Shown here one piece after another: positions 1-7,078 of a stretch of 18,150 nucleotides of DNA. The stretch's first letter is position 1. The number at the start of each line of letters is the position of its first letter. The notes beneath the pieces are model-generated. The model did not search any database. It had not been told where the DNA came from and saw only the letters and a program-made list of their open reading frames with translations. The stretch spans positions 1-18,150 of the forward strand of contig DDXI01000021.1 in assembly GCA_002347475.1 (NCBI GenBank). Reading direction: 5' to 3'. Made by a program: the position numbers and the translations under genes. Origin of the DNA: Peptococcaceae bacterium UBA2264. GTDB taxonomy: Bacteria; Bacillota; Desulfitobacteriia; Desulfitobacteriales; Desulfitobacteriaceae.

Positions 1-1
1 T

Positions 2-301
2 CCGATTATCAAGGGAGCCAATGGTATTCTTGCTTTCGGCAAAGAAGAAATGGCTAATATGGGTGAAGAAGGTCCCTGTATTCGCTGTGGCCGTTGTGTT
101 AGTGCCTGTCCGATGGGCTTAAATCCCAGTATGTTAAGTATTTTGGCTGAGAAGAAGTTTATTGACGAAGCCAAAGAAGAATTTGATCTGTTTGATTGTA
201 TGGAATGTGGCTGCTGCAGTTTTGTCTGTCCGGCAAAAAGAAGGATCGTCCATCATATTCGCTATGCCAAAAAGCTGTCAGCCGAAAAGGGAGGGAAATA
301 G
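2..301 (+). CDS. rnfC: Electron transport complex subunit RnfC (C-terminal part)
   Basis: This is the last 99 codons of RnfC; the reading frame is open to the left edge, so the gene starts outside the window. RnfC is the peripheral cytoplasmic NADH/NAD-reacting subunit of the Rnf complex, which couples ferredoxin oxidation to NAD reduction and ion pumping. The visible part holds two four-cysteine [4Fe-4S] motifs, CIRCGRCVSACP and CMECGCCSFVCP, the typical tandem ferredoxin domain at the RnfC C-terminus. It ends with a basic tail and a TAG stop six bases before the rnfD start. Identity rests on the tandem cluster motif plus the five rnf genes that follow in canonical order. The flavin/NADH and SLBB regions cannot be seen. 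Confidence 0.93.
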   Translation, partial: PIIKGANGILAFGKEEMANMGEEGPCIRCGRCVSACPMGLNPSMLSILAEKKFIDEAKEEFDLFDCMECGCCSFVCPAKRRIVHHIRYAKKLSAEKGGK

Positions 302-307
302 TAATAG

Positions 308-1303
308 ATGAGTACAGAAGCGATTAGCAATACAGTTACAAAGGAAATACTTGTGTCATCTTCTCCGCACATGGTTTCCGATGTTTCCACCAAGAAAATC
401 ATGTGGACAGTGATCATTACCTTACTGCCTGCTTGTGTTTTTTCGGTTTATTACTTTGGAATAGATGCTTTAACTACAATACTTATAAGTGCCTTATCAG
501 CTGTAATGTTTGAGGCAATTGTTCAGAAAATACGCAAAAAACCAATTACAGTTAACGATGGCAGTGCCTTTCTGACTGGTATGTTGCTGGCCATGTGTCT
601 GCCGGCTACAGTGCCGGTCTATGTTCCCATAGTCGGCTCTTTTTTTGCGATTGTTGTTGCTAAGCATGCTATGGGTGGCTTGGGTCAAAACATTTTTAAC
701 CCTGCCCATATAGGAAGAGCGGCCTTGATGGCCTCCTGGCCGGTAGCCATGACATCCTGGACGAATATCAGATATCCTGACGCCCTTACCAGTGCCACAC
801 CTCTGGGCGTTTTAAAACTGGATGGCCATGATGCCTTGATCAATATATTCGGAAGTCAGTCAGAAATGTATACAAACTTGTTCCTGGGACTCAGAAATGG
901 CTGTCTTGGCGAAACATCAGTAATTTTATTAGTCCTGGGCGGACTGGTACTTATCTATAAACGTTATATTGACTGGGTTATTCCTGTCTGTATGATTGGC
1001 ACTGTCGGCATACTCACCTGGATATTTGGCGGTTCTAATGGTTTATTTTCCGGTGATGCGCTCTTTCATATGATGGCCGGTGGTCTGATTATTGGTGCCT
1101 TCTTTATGGCTACAGATTATGTTACTGCTCCCATTACCAGAAAGGGACAAATAATATTTGCCGTTGGTGCCGGGGTGATAACTGTTCTGATCAGACTCTT
1201 GGGTGGTTATCCTGAGGGTGTTTGCTATTCTATCCTTCTGATGAATGCCTTGACCCCGCTTATTGACCGTTTTGTTAAACCTGTGAGATATGGAAGGAAG
1301 TGA
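308..1303 (+). CDS. rnfD: Electron transport complex subunit RnfD
   Basis: RnfD (331 aa) is an integral membrane subunit of the Rnf complex and carries a covalently bound FMN. The protein is hydrophobic, with about eight to ten likely membrane segments. It has the family motifs VNDGSAFLTGMLLAMCLP (82-99), GGLGQNIFNPAHIGRAAL (123-140) and TSATPLG, in which Thr164 is the expected phosphoester-linked FMN site. The motif SGNPL-type variant of other families is replaced here by S-A-T. The length matches the family. The start has an AGGGAGG ribosome binding site inside the rnfC end and lies seven bases after the rnfC stop, so the genes are translationally close. ApbE, the enzyme that attaches FMN, is encoded downstream at 4206-5246. 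Confidence 0.96.
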   Translation: MSTEAISNTVTKEILVSSSPHMVSDVSTKKIMWTVIITLLPACVFSVYYFGIDALTTILISALSAVMFEAIVQKIRKKPITVNDGSAFLTGMLLAMCLPATVPVYVPIVGSFFAIVVAKHAMGGLGQNIFNPAHIGRAALMASWPVAMTSWTNIRYPDALTSATPLGVLKLDGHDALINIFGSQSEMYTNLFLGLRNGCLGETSVILLVLGGLVLIYKRYIDWVIPVCMIGTVGILTWIFGGSNGLFSGDALFHMMAGGLIIGAFFMATDYVTAPITRKGQIIFAVGAGVITVLIRLLGGYPEGVCYSILLMNALTPLIDRFVKPVRYGRK

Positions 1304-1312
1304 GTAAACATA

Positions 1313-1870
1313 ATGACACACGATAACAATGACAGTATTTTTAAGGTTGCTTTCAATCTGATTGGGGCTTGTATTATTTCAGGCCTGATCATTGGTGCTG
1401 TGTATTCTCTGACAGCTGCGACAGCAGCAGAGAAAATAGTCGAACTGAAAAATGCTTCACTGCAGGAAATGGTTGCCGATGCCGATGCCATCGTTGAAAT
1501 TGAGGGAAAACATGAATGGCATGAAGCCATAAAAGATGGTGAAGTGGTCGCCTATATTGTTCCGGCCGAGAGCAAAGGCTATGCAGGAGCGATTGAATTG
1601 CTCGTTTCCATTAGTCCTGATTTGAAGGTCCTCAAATATAGTATCCTGGAAAGTAAAGAAACTCCCGGTCTGGGGGACAAGGCCAAAGAACCTCTCTTTG
1701 CCGACCAGTTTATCGGCAAGGATGCCGAACACCTGGAGGTTACCAAAGATCCCAATAAGACAGAACTGATTCAGTCTATCAGTGGCTCCACAATTACCTC
1801 GAGAGCGGTTACGAAAGCTGTGAAGGAAGCCCTGGAAGAAGTTACTGCTTTTGTGCAAGGAGGGGAATAA
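1313..1870 (+). CDS. rnfG: Electron transport complex subunit RnfG (FMN-binding)
   Basis: RnfG (185 aa) is a single-pass membrane protein whose soluble extracytoplasmic FMN_bind domain carries covalent FMN. One N-terminal membrane segment (about 12-37) is followed by the FMN-binding domain. The TPGLG motif is at 117-121, and the flavinylation motif is S-G-S-T-I-T-S-R-A-V, in which Thr160 is the predicted acceptor. The more common form is SGAT, so Ala is replaced by Ser next to the acceptor. The stop is immediately followed by the rnfE start. The end of this gene (AAGGAGGGG, 1857-1865) doubles as the rnfE ribosome binding site. The identity is firm; the modified residue is inferred from the family. 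Confidence 0.96.
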   Translation: MTHDNNDSIFKVAFNLIGACIISGLIIGAVYSLTAATAAEKIVELKNASLQEMVADADAIVEIEGKHEWHEAIKDGEVVAYIVPAESKGYAGAIELLVSISPDLKVLKYSILESKETPGLGDKAKEPLFADQFIGKDAEHLEVTKDPNKTELIQSISGSTITSRAVTKAVKEALEEVTAFVQGGE

Positions 1871-1871
1871 A

Positions 1872-2495
1872 ATGACGTTATGGAAAGAATTTGCCAAGGG
1901 TTGGGTAATTGAAAACCCGATCCTGGTTCTGGCTTTGAGCCTTTGCCCGGCTTTAGCTGTTACATCATCGGTGGTAACTTCTCTGACTATGGGACTGGTA
2001 GTTATGTTTGTCATTACTTCCAATAATGTTGTGGTTTCTATAGTCAAAAAACTTGTTAATCCCAAAGTACGGGTTCCGGTTTATATCATTTGTATCGCCA
2101 CTATTGTTACTCTTGCCTCTCTGCTGCTTCAGGCCTATGCTCCCCTATTATATAAAGCTCTGGGTATTTATCTGGAACTGGTTGTAGTATTCGCGATTAT
2201 CCTGGCCAGGGCCGAAGTATTTGCTTCCAAGAATAATGTGGGACGCGCTTTCCTGGACGGTTTTGGTATGGGTTGCGGGTTCACTTTTGCCATGCTGATC
2301 ATCGGGGTTATCCGGGAATTGCTCGGTAATGGAACTATCCTGGGAATAAATATTCTGGGGACAGCTTATGAGCCGGCTTTGATTATGATTCTGCCTCCGG
2401 GAGGTTTTCTTCTGATCGGCTATTTAGTCGGCCTGTTTAAATTGTGGAATATGCACATGGAAAAACGTCAAAGAATCAGAGGTGAGGCTGCATGA
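1872..2495 (+). CDS. rnfE: Electron transport complex subunit RnfE
   Basis: RnfE (207 aa) is a polytopic membrane subunit, homologous to RnfA and to NqrD, that forms part of the Rnf membrane core. It has about six membrane segments and typical motifs including NPILVLALSLCPALAVT and ITSNNVVVSIVKK near the N-terminus, then RAEVFASKN in the middle. The ATG at 1872 is preferred over the upstream in-frame ATG at 1851. The shorter form begins MTLWKEFAKGW like other RnfE proteins, has AGGAGG eight bases upstream, and starts one base after the rnfG stop; the longer form would lie inside rnfG. The last four bases (ATGA) overlap the rnfA start. Confidence 0.96.
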   Translation: MTLWKEFAKGWVIENPILVLALSLCPALAVTSSVVTSLTMGLVVMFVITSNNVVVSIVKKLVNPKVRVPVYIICIATIVTLASLLLQAYAPLLYKALGIYLELVVVFAIILARAEVFASKNNVGRAFLDGFGMGCGFTFAMLIIGVIRELLGNGTILGINILGTAYEPALIMILPPGGFLLIGYLVGLFKLWNMHMEKRQRIRGEAA

Positions 2496-3073
2496 AAGAA
2501 TATCTCTTGCTTTTTGCCAGTGCTGTATTAGTAAATAACTTTGTTTTGTCAAGATTTTTGGGTCTTTGTATCTTCTTTGGGGTATCCAAAAATGTCAATG
2601 CTGCTGTAGGAATGGGTATGGCGGTTACTGGCGTTATGACAGCGAGCTCCATCTTCGCCTGGATTGCTTACAGCTTGATTCTGGTTCCCCTGGGTTTGCA
2701 ATTCCTGAAATTAGTCATCCTGGTTCTGCTTATCGCGAGTTTCGTACAATTGTTGGAAATGCTTATCCGCAAATACTCGCCGGCCTTGTACCAGATGTGG
2801 GGAATTTATTTGTTGCTGATTGCCACCAACTGTATCATCCTCAGTGTGCCGCTCATCAATGTCGAATCTAATTTCAACTTTGCCCTAAGTACAGTGCATG
2901 CTATCGGTGCTGGTGTCGGCTTTGCGATTGCTCTTGTTTTAATGGCCAGTTTGCGGGAAAAGTTAAGACTTGCTGATGTACCTAAATCCCTGGAAGGATT
3001 GGGAGTGGCCTTTATTCTGGCAGGTTGCTTGGCTCTGGCCTTCTTCGGTTTCTCCGGAATGATCACAATTTAG
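2492..3073 (+). CDS. rnfA: Electron transport complex subunit RnfA
   Basis: RnfA (193 aa) is the polytopic partner of RnfE; together they are thought to form the inverted membrane pair that carries electrons across the membrane through an iron-sulfur site. It has about six hydrophobic segments and the conserved stretches LVNNFVLSRFLGLCIFFGV near the N-terminus, YLLLIATNCIILSVPL in the middle, and LREKLRLADVPKSLEGLG near the C-terminus. Cys26 and the Cys in the TNC motif are at the positions expected for the shared cluster in the RnfA/RnfE family. The start overlaps the rnfE stop by four bases (ATGA), which indicates translational coupling. Length is standard for the family. Confidence 0.97.
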   Translation: MKEYLLLFASAVLVNNFVLSRFLGLCIFFGVSKNVNAAVGMGMAVTGVMTASSIFAWIAYSLILVPLGLQFLKLVILVLLIASFVQLLEMLIRKYSPALYQMWGIYLLLIATNCIILSVPLINVESNFNFALSTVHAIGAGVGFAIALVLMASLREKLRLADVPKSLEGLGVAFILAGCLALAFFGFSGMITI

Positions 3074-3091
3074 AAAGGTAGCGATCATAGA

Positions 3092-3901
3092 ATGAATACA
3101 ATCATTTTAATTATTGTCATTATGGGCGCGATAGGAATCTTTTTTGGATTCATCCTGGCCTATGCAAACAAGAAACTGGCTGTGGAAATGAATCCCTTGA
3201 TCCATGTGGTTGAAGATATTCTGCCCAAAGGGCAATGCGGAGCCTGCGGTTTTCCTGGCTGCATGGCCTATGCTGAAGCAGTAGTTCTGGATAAGGATGT
3301 CTCCCCCAGCCTTTGTGTCCCCGGAAAAAAGGCAGTAGCTGAAAAGGTTGCTCAAATCACAGGGAAAAAAGCTGAGGAAGTGGAACCCAGGATTGCAAGT
3401 GTGAAATGTGCCAGTTTCATGGATACGGCTAAATTAAAATACAAATATGCCGGTGTTGAAGACTGTGTGGCCGCTACCCTAATCCAGGGCGGACCCAAAG
3501 AATGTCCTTTTGGCTGTATTGGGCTGGGAACATGTGAAAAAGAATGTCCATTTGATGCGATTAAAGTTAATGAACAAGGTATGCCTGTTGTTGATAAGAC
3601 AAGATGTACCGGCTGCGGCAAGTGTGTGGCGGCCTGTCCCAAAAAAGTTATTGAATTGCTGCCTTTGGATGCCCATGTTGTGGTCAGATGTAATTCACTG
3701 GACAAAGGCGCAGTTAAGCGTAAGTATTGTCCTGTGGCCTGTATCGGCTGCGGCCTCTGTGTCAAGTCCTGTCCGTACGGTGCCGTCAAACTGGAAAACA
3801 ACCTGGCAGTTGTTGACTCCAGCATCTGTAAGGAAAAATGCACAGAGTCGGTTTGTCTGGCAAAATGCCCGACCGGAGCAATCAAGGATTTTATCATATA
3901 G
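3092..3901 (+). CDS. rnfB: Electron transport complex subunit RnfB (ferredoxin-like)
   Basis: RnfB (269 aa) is the membrane-anchored iron-sulfur subunit believed to take electrons from reduced ferredoxin. One N-terminal membrane helix (about 3-24) precedes the Fer4_Fe-S domain with Cys49, 52, 57 and 75. Four further four-cysteine sets follow: 138/142/148/152, 172/175/178/182, 217/220/223/227 and 246/250/255/259. The protein could therefore hold about five [4Fe-4S] clusters, more than the three of the roughly 190-residue proteobacterial form; long multi-cluster RnfB proteins are known in Clostridia. An AGAAAGG sequence lies just after the rnfA stop, about 13 bases from the ATG, a rather long spacing. 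It is the last gene of the rnf operon. Confidence 0.96.
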   Translation: MNTIILIIVIMGAIGIFFGFILAYANKKLAVEMNPLIHVVEDILPKGQCGACGFPGCMAYAEAVVLDKDVSPSLCVPGKKAVAEKVAQITGKKAEEVEPRIASVKCASFMDTAKLKYKYAGVEDCVAATLIQGGPKECPFGCIGLGTCEKECPFDAIKVNEQGMPVVDKTRCTGCGKCVAACPKKVIELLPLDAHVVVRCNSLDKGAVKRKYCPVACIGCGLCVKSCPYGAVKLENNLAVVDSSICKEKCTESVCLAKCPTGAIKDFII

Positions 3902-4205
3902 TGGGCTGACCAGATATAGTGTCTTTCTTTCCCAGCAAAATTATTTGCCTGCTGAAATAATTTAATGTCTCCCGGATAATAGCATTAAAAAATTGAAGCG
4001 CTTCATATTCGTATGAAGCGCTTCCTAAATAGACCTGTTTCAGGGAATAATTATGCGAAACTATAACTCAGGATAATATTCGTGATACGGAAAAAGTACA
4101 AAACAGAAAAATTAAATTTCAGAAGAAGCAAATTTCAGAAAAATAAATCAGGAGAATGCGATACGGAATTAAGGAAATGCAGAATATGACTGGCGGAGTT
4201 ACTAT
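3902..4205 (+). other. Intergenic region between rnfB and apbE
   Basis: A 304-base stretch with no supported gene. It contains the 30-bp double palindrome at 3995-4024, described separately. Before it is an AT-rich inverted repeat, AAATTATTT (3938-3946) and AAATAATTT (3955-3963), too weak to call a terminator. After it are an A-rich stretch with an 11-base direct repeat AAATTTCAGAA (4114-4124 and 4130-4140) and a possible -10 box GATAAT (4072-4077) with no good -35. The apbE ribosome binding site is GGAG at 4195-4198. Confidence 0.6.
3995..4024. promoter_or_regulatory. Paired GAAGCGCTTC palindromes / perfect hairpin
   Basis: GAAGCGCTTC occurs at 3995-4004 and again at 4015-4024. Each copy is itself a perfect 10-bp palindrome. 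Their centres are exactly 20 bp apart, about two helical turns. The whole unit is also a perfect inverted repeat with a 13-bp stem and a TTCG loop (4008-4011). As RNA it would be a very stable hairpin. On the + strand there is no following U-run, whereas on the - strand it is followed by AATTTTTT, so as a terminator it works better in reverse, where no gene ends. Each palindrome has the AAnCGnTT core seen in LacI/GalR-family operators. A dual operator and a bidirectional terminator are both possible. Confidence 0.55.
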
Positions 4206-5246
4206 ATGAAAAAATATATTTGCTTTATGACAATCCTGCTTGCTTCAATATTACTGACGGCCTGCAGTATAGGACAAGTACAATCATATAAATCGGAAGG
4301 TTTTGCCTTGGGGACTATTATCAATCAGGAAATATACGGGGCCAATGCTCAGCAAATTTCTGAAGAGGCCATGACCAGGATTAAGTATCTGGAAGACCTT
4401 ATGACTATTAACGCTCCCGGCGGGGATGTCAATAAACTCAACGAGCATGCCGGTCAAGGCTTTGTGGCGTTAAATCCTGAGACTATCAGTGTCTTAAAGA
4501 CCGCCCGGAAGATTTCAGATCTAAGTGAGGGTGCCGCTTTCGATATCACGGTGGCTCCGCTTGTAAAACTGTGGAATATTGGCCAGACGGATAATCCGGC
4601 TGTTCCTCCGGCTGAGGCTATCAAAAAACTGGTCCCGCTGGTTAATTACCGGGACGTCCAAATAGATGAAGCCAATAATCAGGCCAGTCTGGCCCGCGCA
4701 GGACAAATGGTTGATCTGGGAGGCATTGCCAAAGGTTATGCCGGAGATGGTGTGCGGGAGATATATCGGAAGAATGGCGTGAAATCCGCAATTATTAACC
4801 TGGGGGGCAATGTAGTAGCTTTGGGCAGCAAACCGGATGGCAGTGCCTGGAGCATTGGTATTCAAGATCCCCGCTCGGAAACAGGAGAGATTGTCGGAAT
4901 CGTTAAAGTCACTGATAAAGCAGTGGTTACCTCGGGTGATTACCAGAGATATTTTGAACTGGATGGCAAACGGTACTGCCATATAATTGATCCCCATACC
5001 GGTTATCCGGTTGATTCCGGTTTGATGAGTGTGACCATTATTACTTCATCATCTACCGAAGCCGATGGCTTATCCAAGGCTTTTGTCCTGGGACTCGATA
5101 AGGGCCTGGAGCTTGTTCAGCGCTATGGCCAGGCTGAAGCGATTTTTATTACGACAGATAAGAAGATATATGTAACCCCAGGCCTGCGGGGGAACTTTCG
5201 ATTAGAGGACAAAAGTCATGAATATACGTATGTTGAAGAAAGGTGA
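4206..5246 (+). CDS. apbE: FAD:protein FMN transferase, lipoprotein (ApbE family)
   Basis: ApbE (346 aa) moves FMN from FAD onto a Thr or Ser of target proteins outside the cytoplasmic membrane; RnfD and RnfG upstream are the obvious targets. A lipoprotein signal peptide (1-19) ends in the lipobox LTAC with Cys20 as the lipidated residue, which places the enzyme on the outer face of the membrane. Family motifs are DLGGIAKGYA (170-179), the GGN segment near 200 and HIIDPHTGYP (259-268). The metal-binding region reads A-D-G-L-S-K-A with Asp287; Lys291 stands where many family members have a Thr ligand (ADALSTA). The ribosome binding site is GGAG seven bases from the ATG. Its end overlaps the next gene by 29 bases. 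Confidence 0.94.
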   Translation: MKKYICFMTILLASILLTACSIGQVQSYKSEGFALGTIINQEIYGANAQQISEEAMTRIKYLEDLMTINAPGGDVNKLNEHAGQGFVALNPETISVLKTARKISDLSEGAAFDITVAPLVKLWNIGQTDNPAVPPAEAIKKLVPLVNYRDVQIDEANNQASLARAGQMVDLGGIAKGYAGDGVREIYRKNGVKSAIINLGGNVVALGSKPDGSAWSIGIQDPRSETGEIVGIVKVTDKAVVTSGDYQRYFELDGKRYCHIIDPHTGYPVDSGLMSVTIITSSSTEADGLSKAFVLGLDKGLELVQRYGQAEAIFITTDKKIYVTPGLRGNFRLEDKSHEYTYVEER

Positions 5247-5604
5247 CCTGATCTTATTCCTTGGTGTGGGCCTGATAATTGTTCTCCTGCTCTTGTGGAA
5301 TAATTTATCAACAGCCTCAGGTAACCATTTGATTGCCGAAGTAAGAAAAGATGGGGAATTAGTAAAGAAGATAGATCTGGATAAAGTTTCAGAGCCGGAG
5401 CACATTTACTTTGAAGAAGGTATTCACCAGACTATACTGGTGGAAAAAGGACGAATCAGGTTTCTGGAATCCGACTGTCGGGACAAAATATGTGTGCAGG
5501 CCGGCTGGCTGACAAAGGCAGGAGATAAGGCTGTCTGCATGCCGGCCAAAACGATCATCAAGATTAACGGCGAAAGCCAACAAACCGACAGCATTGCTTT
5601 CTAA
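5218..5604 (+). CDS. Membrane-anchored NusG domain II protein
   Basis: This 128-residue protein has one N-terminal membrane helix (about 10-29) followed by a small extracytoplasmic NusG domain II (Pfam NusG_II type). The domain is recognised by the ending D-C-R-D-K-I-C-V-Q-A-G-W, then VCMPAKTIIKI. It has no NGN or KOW transcription-factor part, so it is not NusG. The function of these stand-alone domains is not established. As I recall, they often occur beside FMN-binding proteins, ApbE and Gx transporters in Firmicutes, as here. The three cysteines (two in the DC..KIC segment, one in VCMP) face outside and could be redox active, which is speculation. The ATG at 5218 is chosen because AGAGGA lies eight bases upstream, although this overlaps apbE by 29 bases. 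Confidence 0.85.
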   Translation: MNIRMLKKGDLILFLGVGLIIVLLLLWNNLSTASGNHLIAEVRKDGELVKKIDLDKVSEPEHIYFEEGIHQTILVEKGRIRFLESDCRDKICVQAGWLTKAGDKAVCMPAKTIIKINGESQQTDSIAF

Positions 5605-5629
5605 AAAGGGGAATCGGTACAGGTGAAAT

Positions 5630-6148
5630 ATGAATAAAAACAAGAAAATAGCCGTTATCATTATTCTGGTCTGTAATGCGATTTTAATATCCCTTTTGGA
5701 GTTGATTATTCCCATACCGATTCCCGTTCCCGGGGTCAAATTAGGCTTGGCTAATATTATAACTTTAATCGCGATAGTTTTCCTGGATCTGAAGGATGTA
5801 CTGGCTATAGTTTTGCTCAGATGTCTGGTTGTGGCCACTTTAAGCAAAGGATTAATGATGTTGCTTTTCAGCATTTCCGGCGGGATTTCCAGTGCTTTGG
5901 TAATGTGGCTGCTTTATAAAAAGATGTTCGGCCTTTTCAGTATCAAGGGCATAAGTATTGCCGGAGCCGTAGTTCACAATACGGTACAGATAATTATTGC
6001 TTCTTATATTCTGAAAGAACCGATTGTTTTCTACTATCTGCCGATCCTCCTGATTTCAGCCATCGTTACTGGTTTGATAACAGGGAGCATCAGTGATCTG
6101 ACTATCAAAGAGATCCGGAAAAGAGAGATATTTTCAGATTCAGTTTAA
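5630..6148 (+). CDS. Gx transporter family protein
   Basis: A 172-residue membrane protein with about five or six hydrophobic segments. The motif PIPIPVPGVKLGLANIITL near residues 27-45 and the central SISGGISSALVMWLL segment are typical of the family once named heptaprenyl diphosphate synthase component I and now called Gx transporter (PF07456). No isoprenoid synthase activity is expected from such a protein. Its size and topology resemble substrate-binding S components of ECF transporters, and an EcfT-like gene follows 28 bases later, which supports a transport role. The substrate is unknown; its place after apbE suggests a flavin, but an isoprenoid or quinone precursor remains possible. 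AGGTGA precedes the ATG. Confidence 0.85.
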   Translation: MNKNKKIAVIIILVCNAILISLLELIIPIPIPVPGVKLGLANIITLIAIVFLDLKDVLAIVLLRCLVVATLSKGLMMLLFSISGGISSALVMWLLYKKMFGLFSIKGISIAGAVVHNTVQIIIASYILKEPIVFYYLPILLISAIVTGLITGSISDLTIKEIRKREIFSDSV

Positions 6149-6176
6149 GTCACAGGATTTGGGGGAAGTGGATTTT

Positions 6177-6965
6177 ATGCCGGATTATTTATCCTCTATC
6201 AGTATGAAAAATTCATTTCTGGCTGAAATAGATGCCGGGCTAAAAGCCTGCCTGGCTATCCTGCTTGCTGTCACAGCCATAAACTGTGAAAACAGGCTCA
6301 GCTTGTTGTTGATTTTTCTCTACATGGTACTAACCACAGTTTCTATGGGCAGCAATTTACGCTTTCTTTATAAAAATGCGCTGACTTACGGAATATTAAT
6401 CCTGTTTCCCTATTTCTGCGGCATTATCTTGTCGGCTTTTCTGGGTCTGTTTTTTTCTGCGGATACCTATGCTGCCGGTGCCGGATTGAGCTTTGCGGAA
6501 ACATTGCTGCGCGTGGTTAAAATATTTTTTATCTGGTATATCGGCAGCATGTATATCTATTCCACTCCACTGCCTGCTTTTCTGGGTATATTAAGAAAAG
6601 TTTTTTCTCCTTTGAATAAAATCGGTCTCCCGGTTAACAGGTATCTGGTAATGCTGAAGTGTATCCTGAACGAACTAAACGAATCTGTAGCTGATTTCAG
6701 GAGCAATTCCCTGGAACAAGCCCGTGGTATATTCAGGAACAAAGCTTCTCTGAAAACAAAAGTCGGGGAGTTAGCGAATATCATAGTTTTTTTCATCGCC
6801 AATTCCTTGCACAGGACCGAACATGTCCAGGAACTTGTGGCCCGGACTGATATCAGTGATATAAAATATAGTTTAAAAGTAGCCAAAAACGAAGTGTGGG
6901 CTGCTCTCAGCTTTGTAATACTGCTCACCGCTGTTATCTTCTCCGAAACAATGAGAATAATCTGA
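6177..6965 (+). CDS. Energy-coupling factor transporter transmembrane protein (EcfT-like)
   Basis: A 262-residue protein resembling the EcfT (CbiQ-type) scaffold, which links a substrate-binding S component to two EcfA ATPases. Several hydrophobic segments in the first half are followed by a long hydrophilic part with the coupling motif ARG (182-184, in LEQARGIF), and a final membrane helix. The second coupling motif, normally also ARG, reads ART (222-224, in LVARTDIS). The ATG at 6177 is preferred to the TTG at 6159 because GGGGGAAG lies 8-9 bases upstream of the ATG. No EcfA ATPase gene is present in the window, so it would have to use ATPases encoded elsewhere. It probably forms a transcription unit with the Gx gene. 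Confidence 0.85.
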   Translation: MPDYLSSISMKNSFLAEIDAGLKACLAILLAVTAINCENRLSLLLIFLYMVLTTVSMGSNLRFLYKNALTYGILILFPYFCGIILSAFLGLFFSADTYAAGAGLSFAETLLRVVKIFFIWYIGSMYIYSTPLPAFLGILRKVFSPLNKIGLPVNRYLVMLKCILNELNESVADFRSNSLEQARGIFRNKASLKTKVGELANIIVFFIANSLHRTEHVQELVARTDISDIKYSLKVAKNEVWAALSFVILLTAVIFSETMRII

Positions 6966-6992
6966 AATAATTTTGTTTGTTTCTGCAAAGAA

Positions 6993-7028
6993 AAGGAGCC
7001 GAGCCTGAAATTGTCAAGTCGGTTCCTT
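6993..7028. terminator. Hairpin between convergent genes
   Basis: AAGGAGCCGA (6993-7002) pairs with TCGGTTCCTT (7019-7028), a 10-bp stem with one G-U pair and a 16-base loop. It lies between the + strand EcfT gene and the - strand DUF2148 gene. Read on the - strand it is followed by TTCTTTG, so it fits best as the terminator of the minus-strand gene; on the + strand the tail is AT-rich without a clear U-run. It may serve both. Confidence 0.65.
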
Positions 7029-7078
7029 AATAATTTAAATGCTGGGGCAGGATGATCATTTAAAGGCCAAGTCGGGAT

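Noticed and set aside
1851..1871. Upstream ATG for rnfE
   Set aside because: It lies inside rnfG and adds seven non-family residues; the ATG at 1872 has an ideal ribosome binding site.
1457..2065. 202-codon minus-strand frame opposite rnfG/rnfE
   Set aside because: It is the complement of two clear Rnf genes, with no family resemblance and no minus-strand promoter or ribosome binding site.
3352..3897. 181-codon minus-strand frame opposite rnfB
   Set aside because: A shadow of the cysteine-rich rnfB sequence; composition is odd and no motif is seen.
3938..3963. AAATTATTT/AAATAATTT inverted repeat as rnf terminator
   Set aside because: The stem is all A-T, too weak for intrinsic termination, and no T-run follows.
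5389..5874. 161-codon minus-strand frame opposite the NusG-II and Gx genes
   Set aside because: It crosses two recognised genes and their ribosome binding site and shows no motif of its own.
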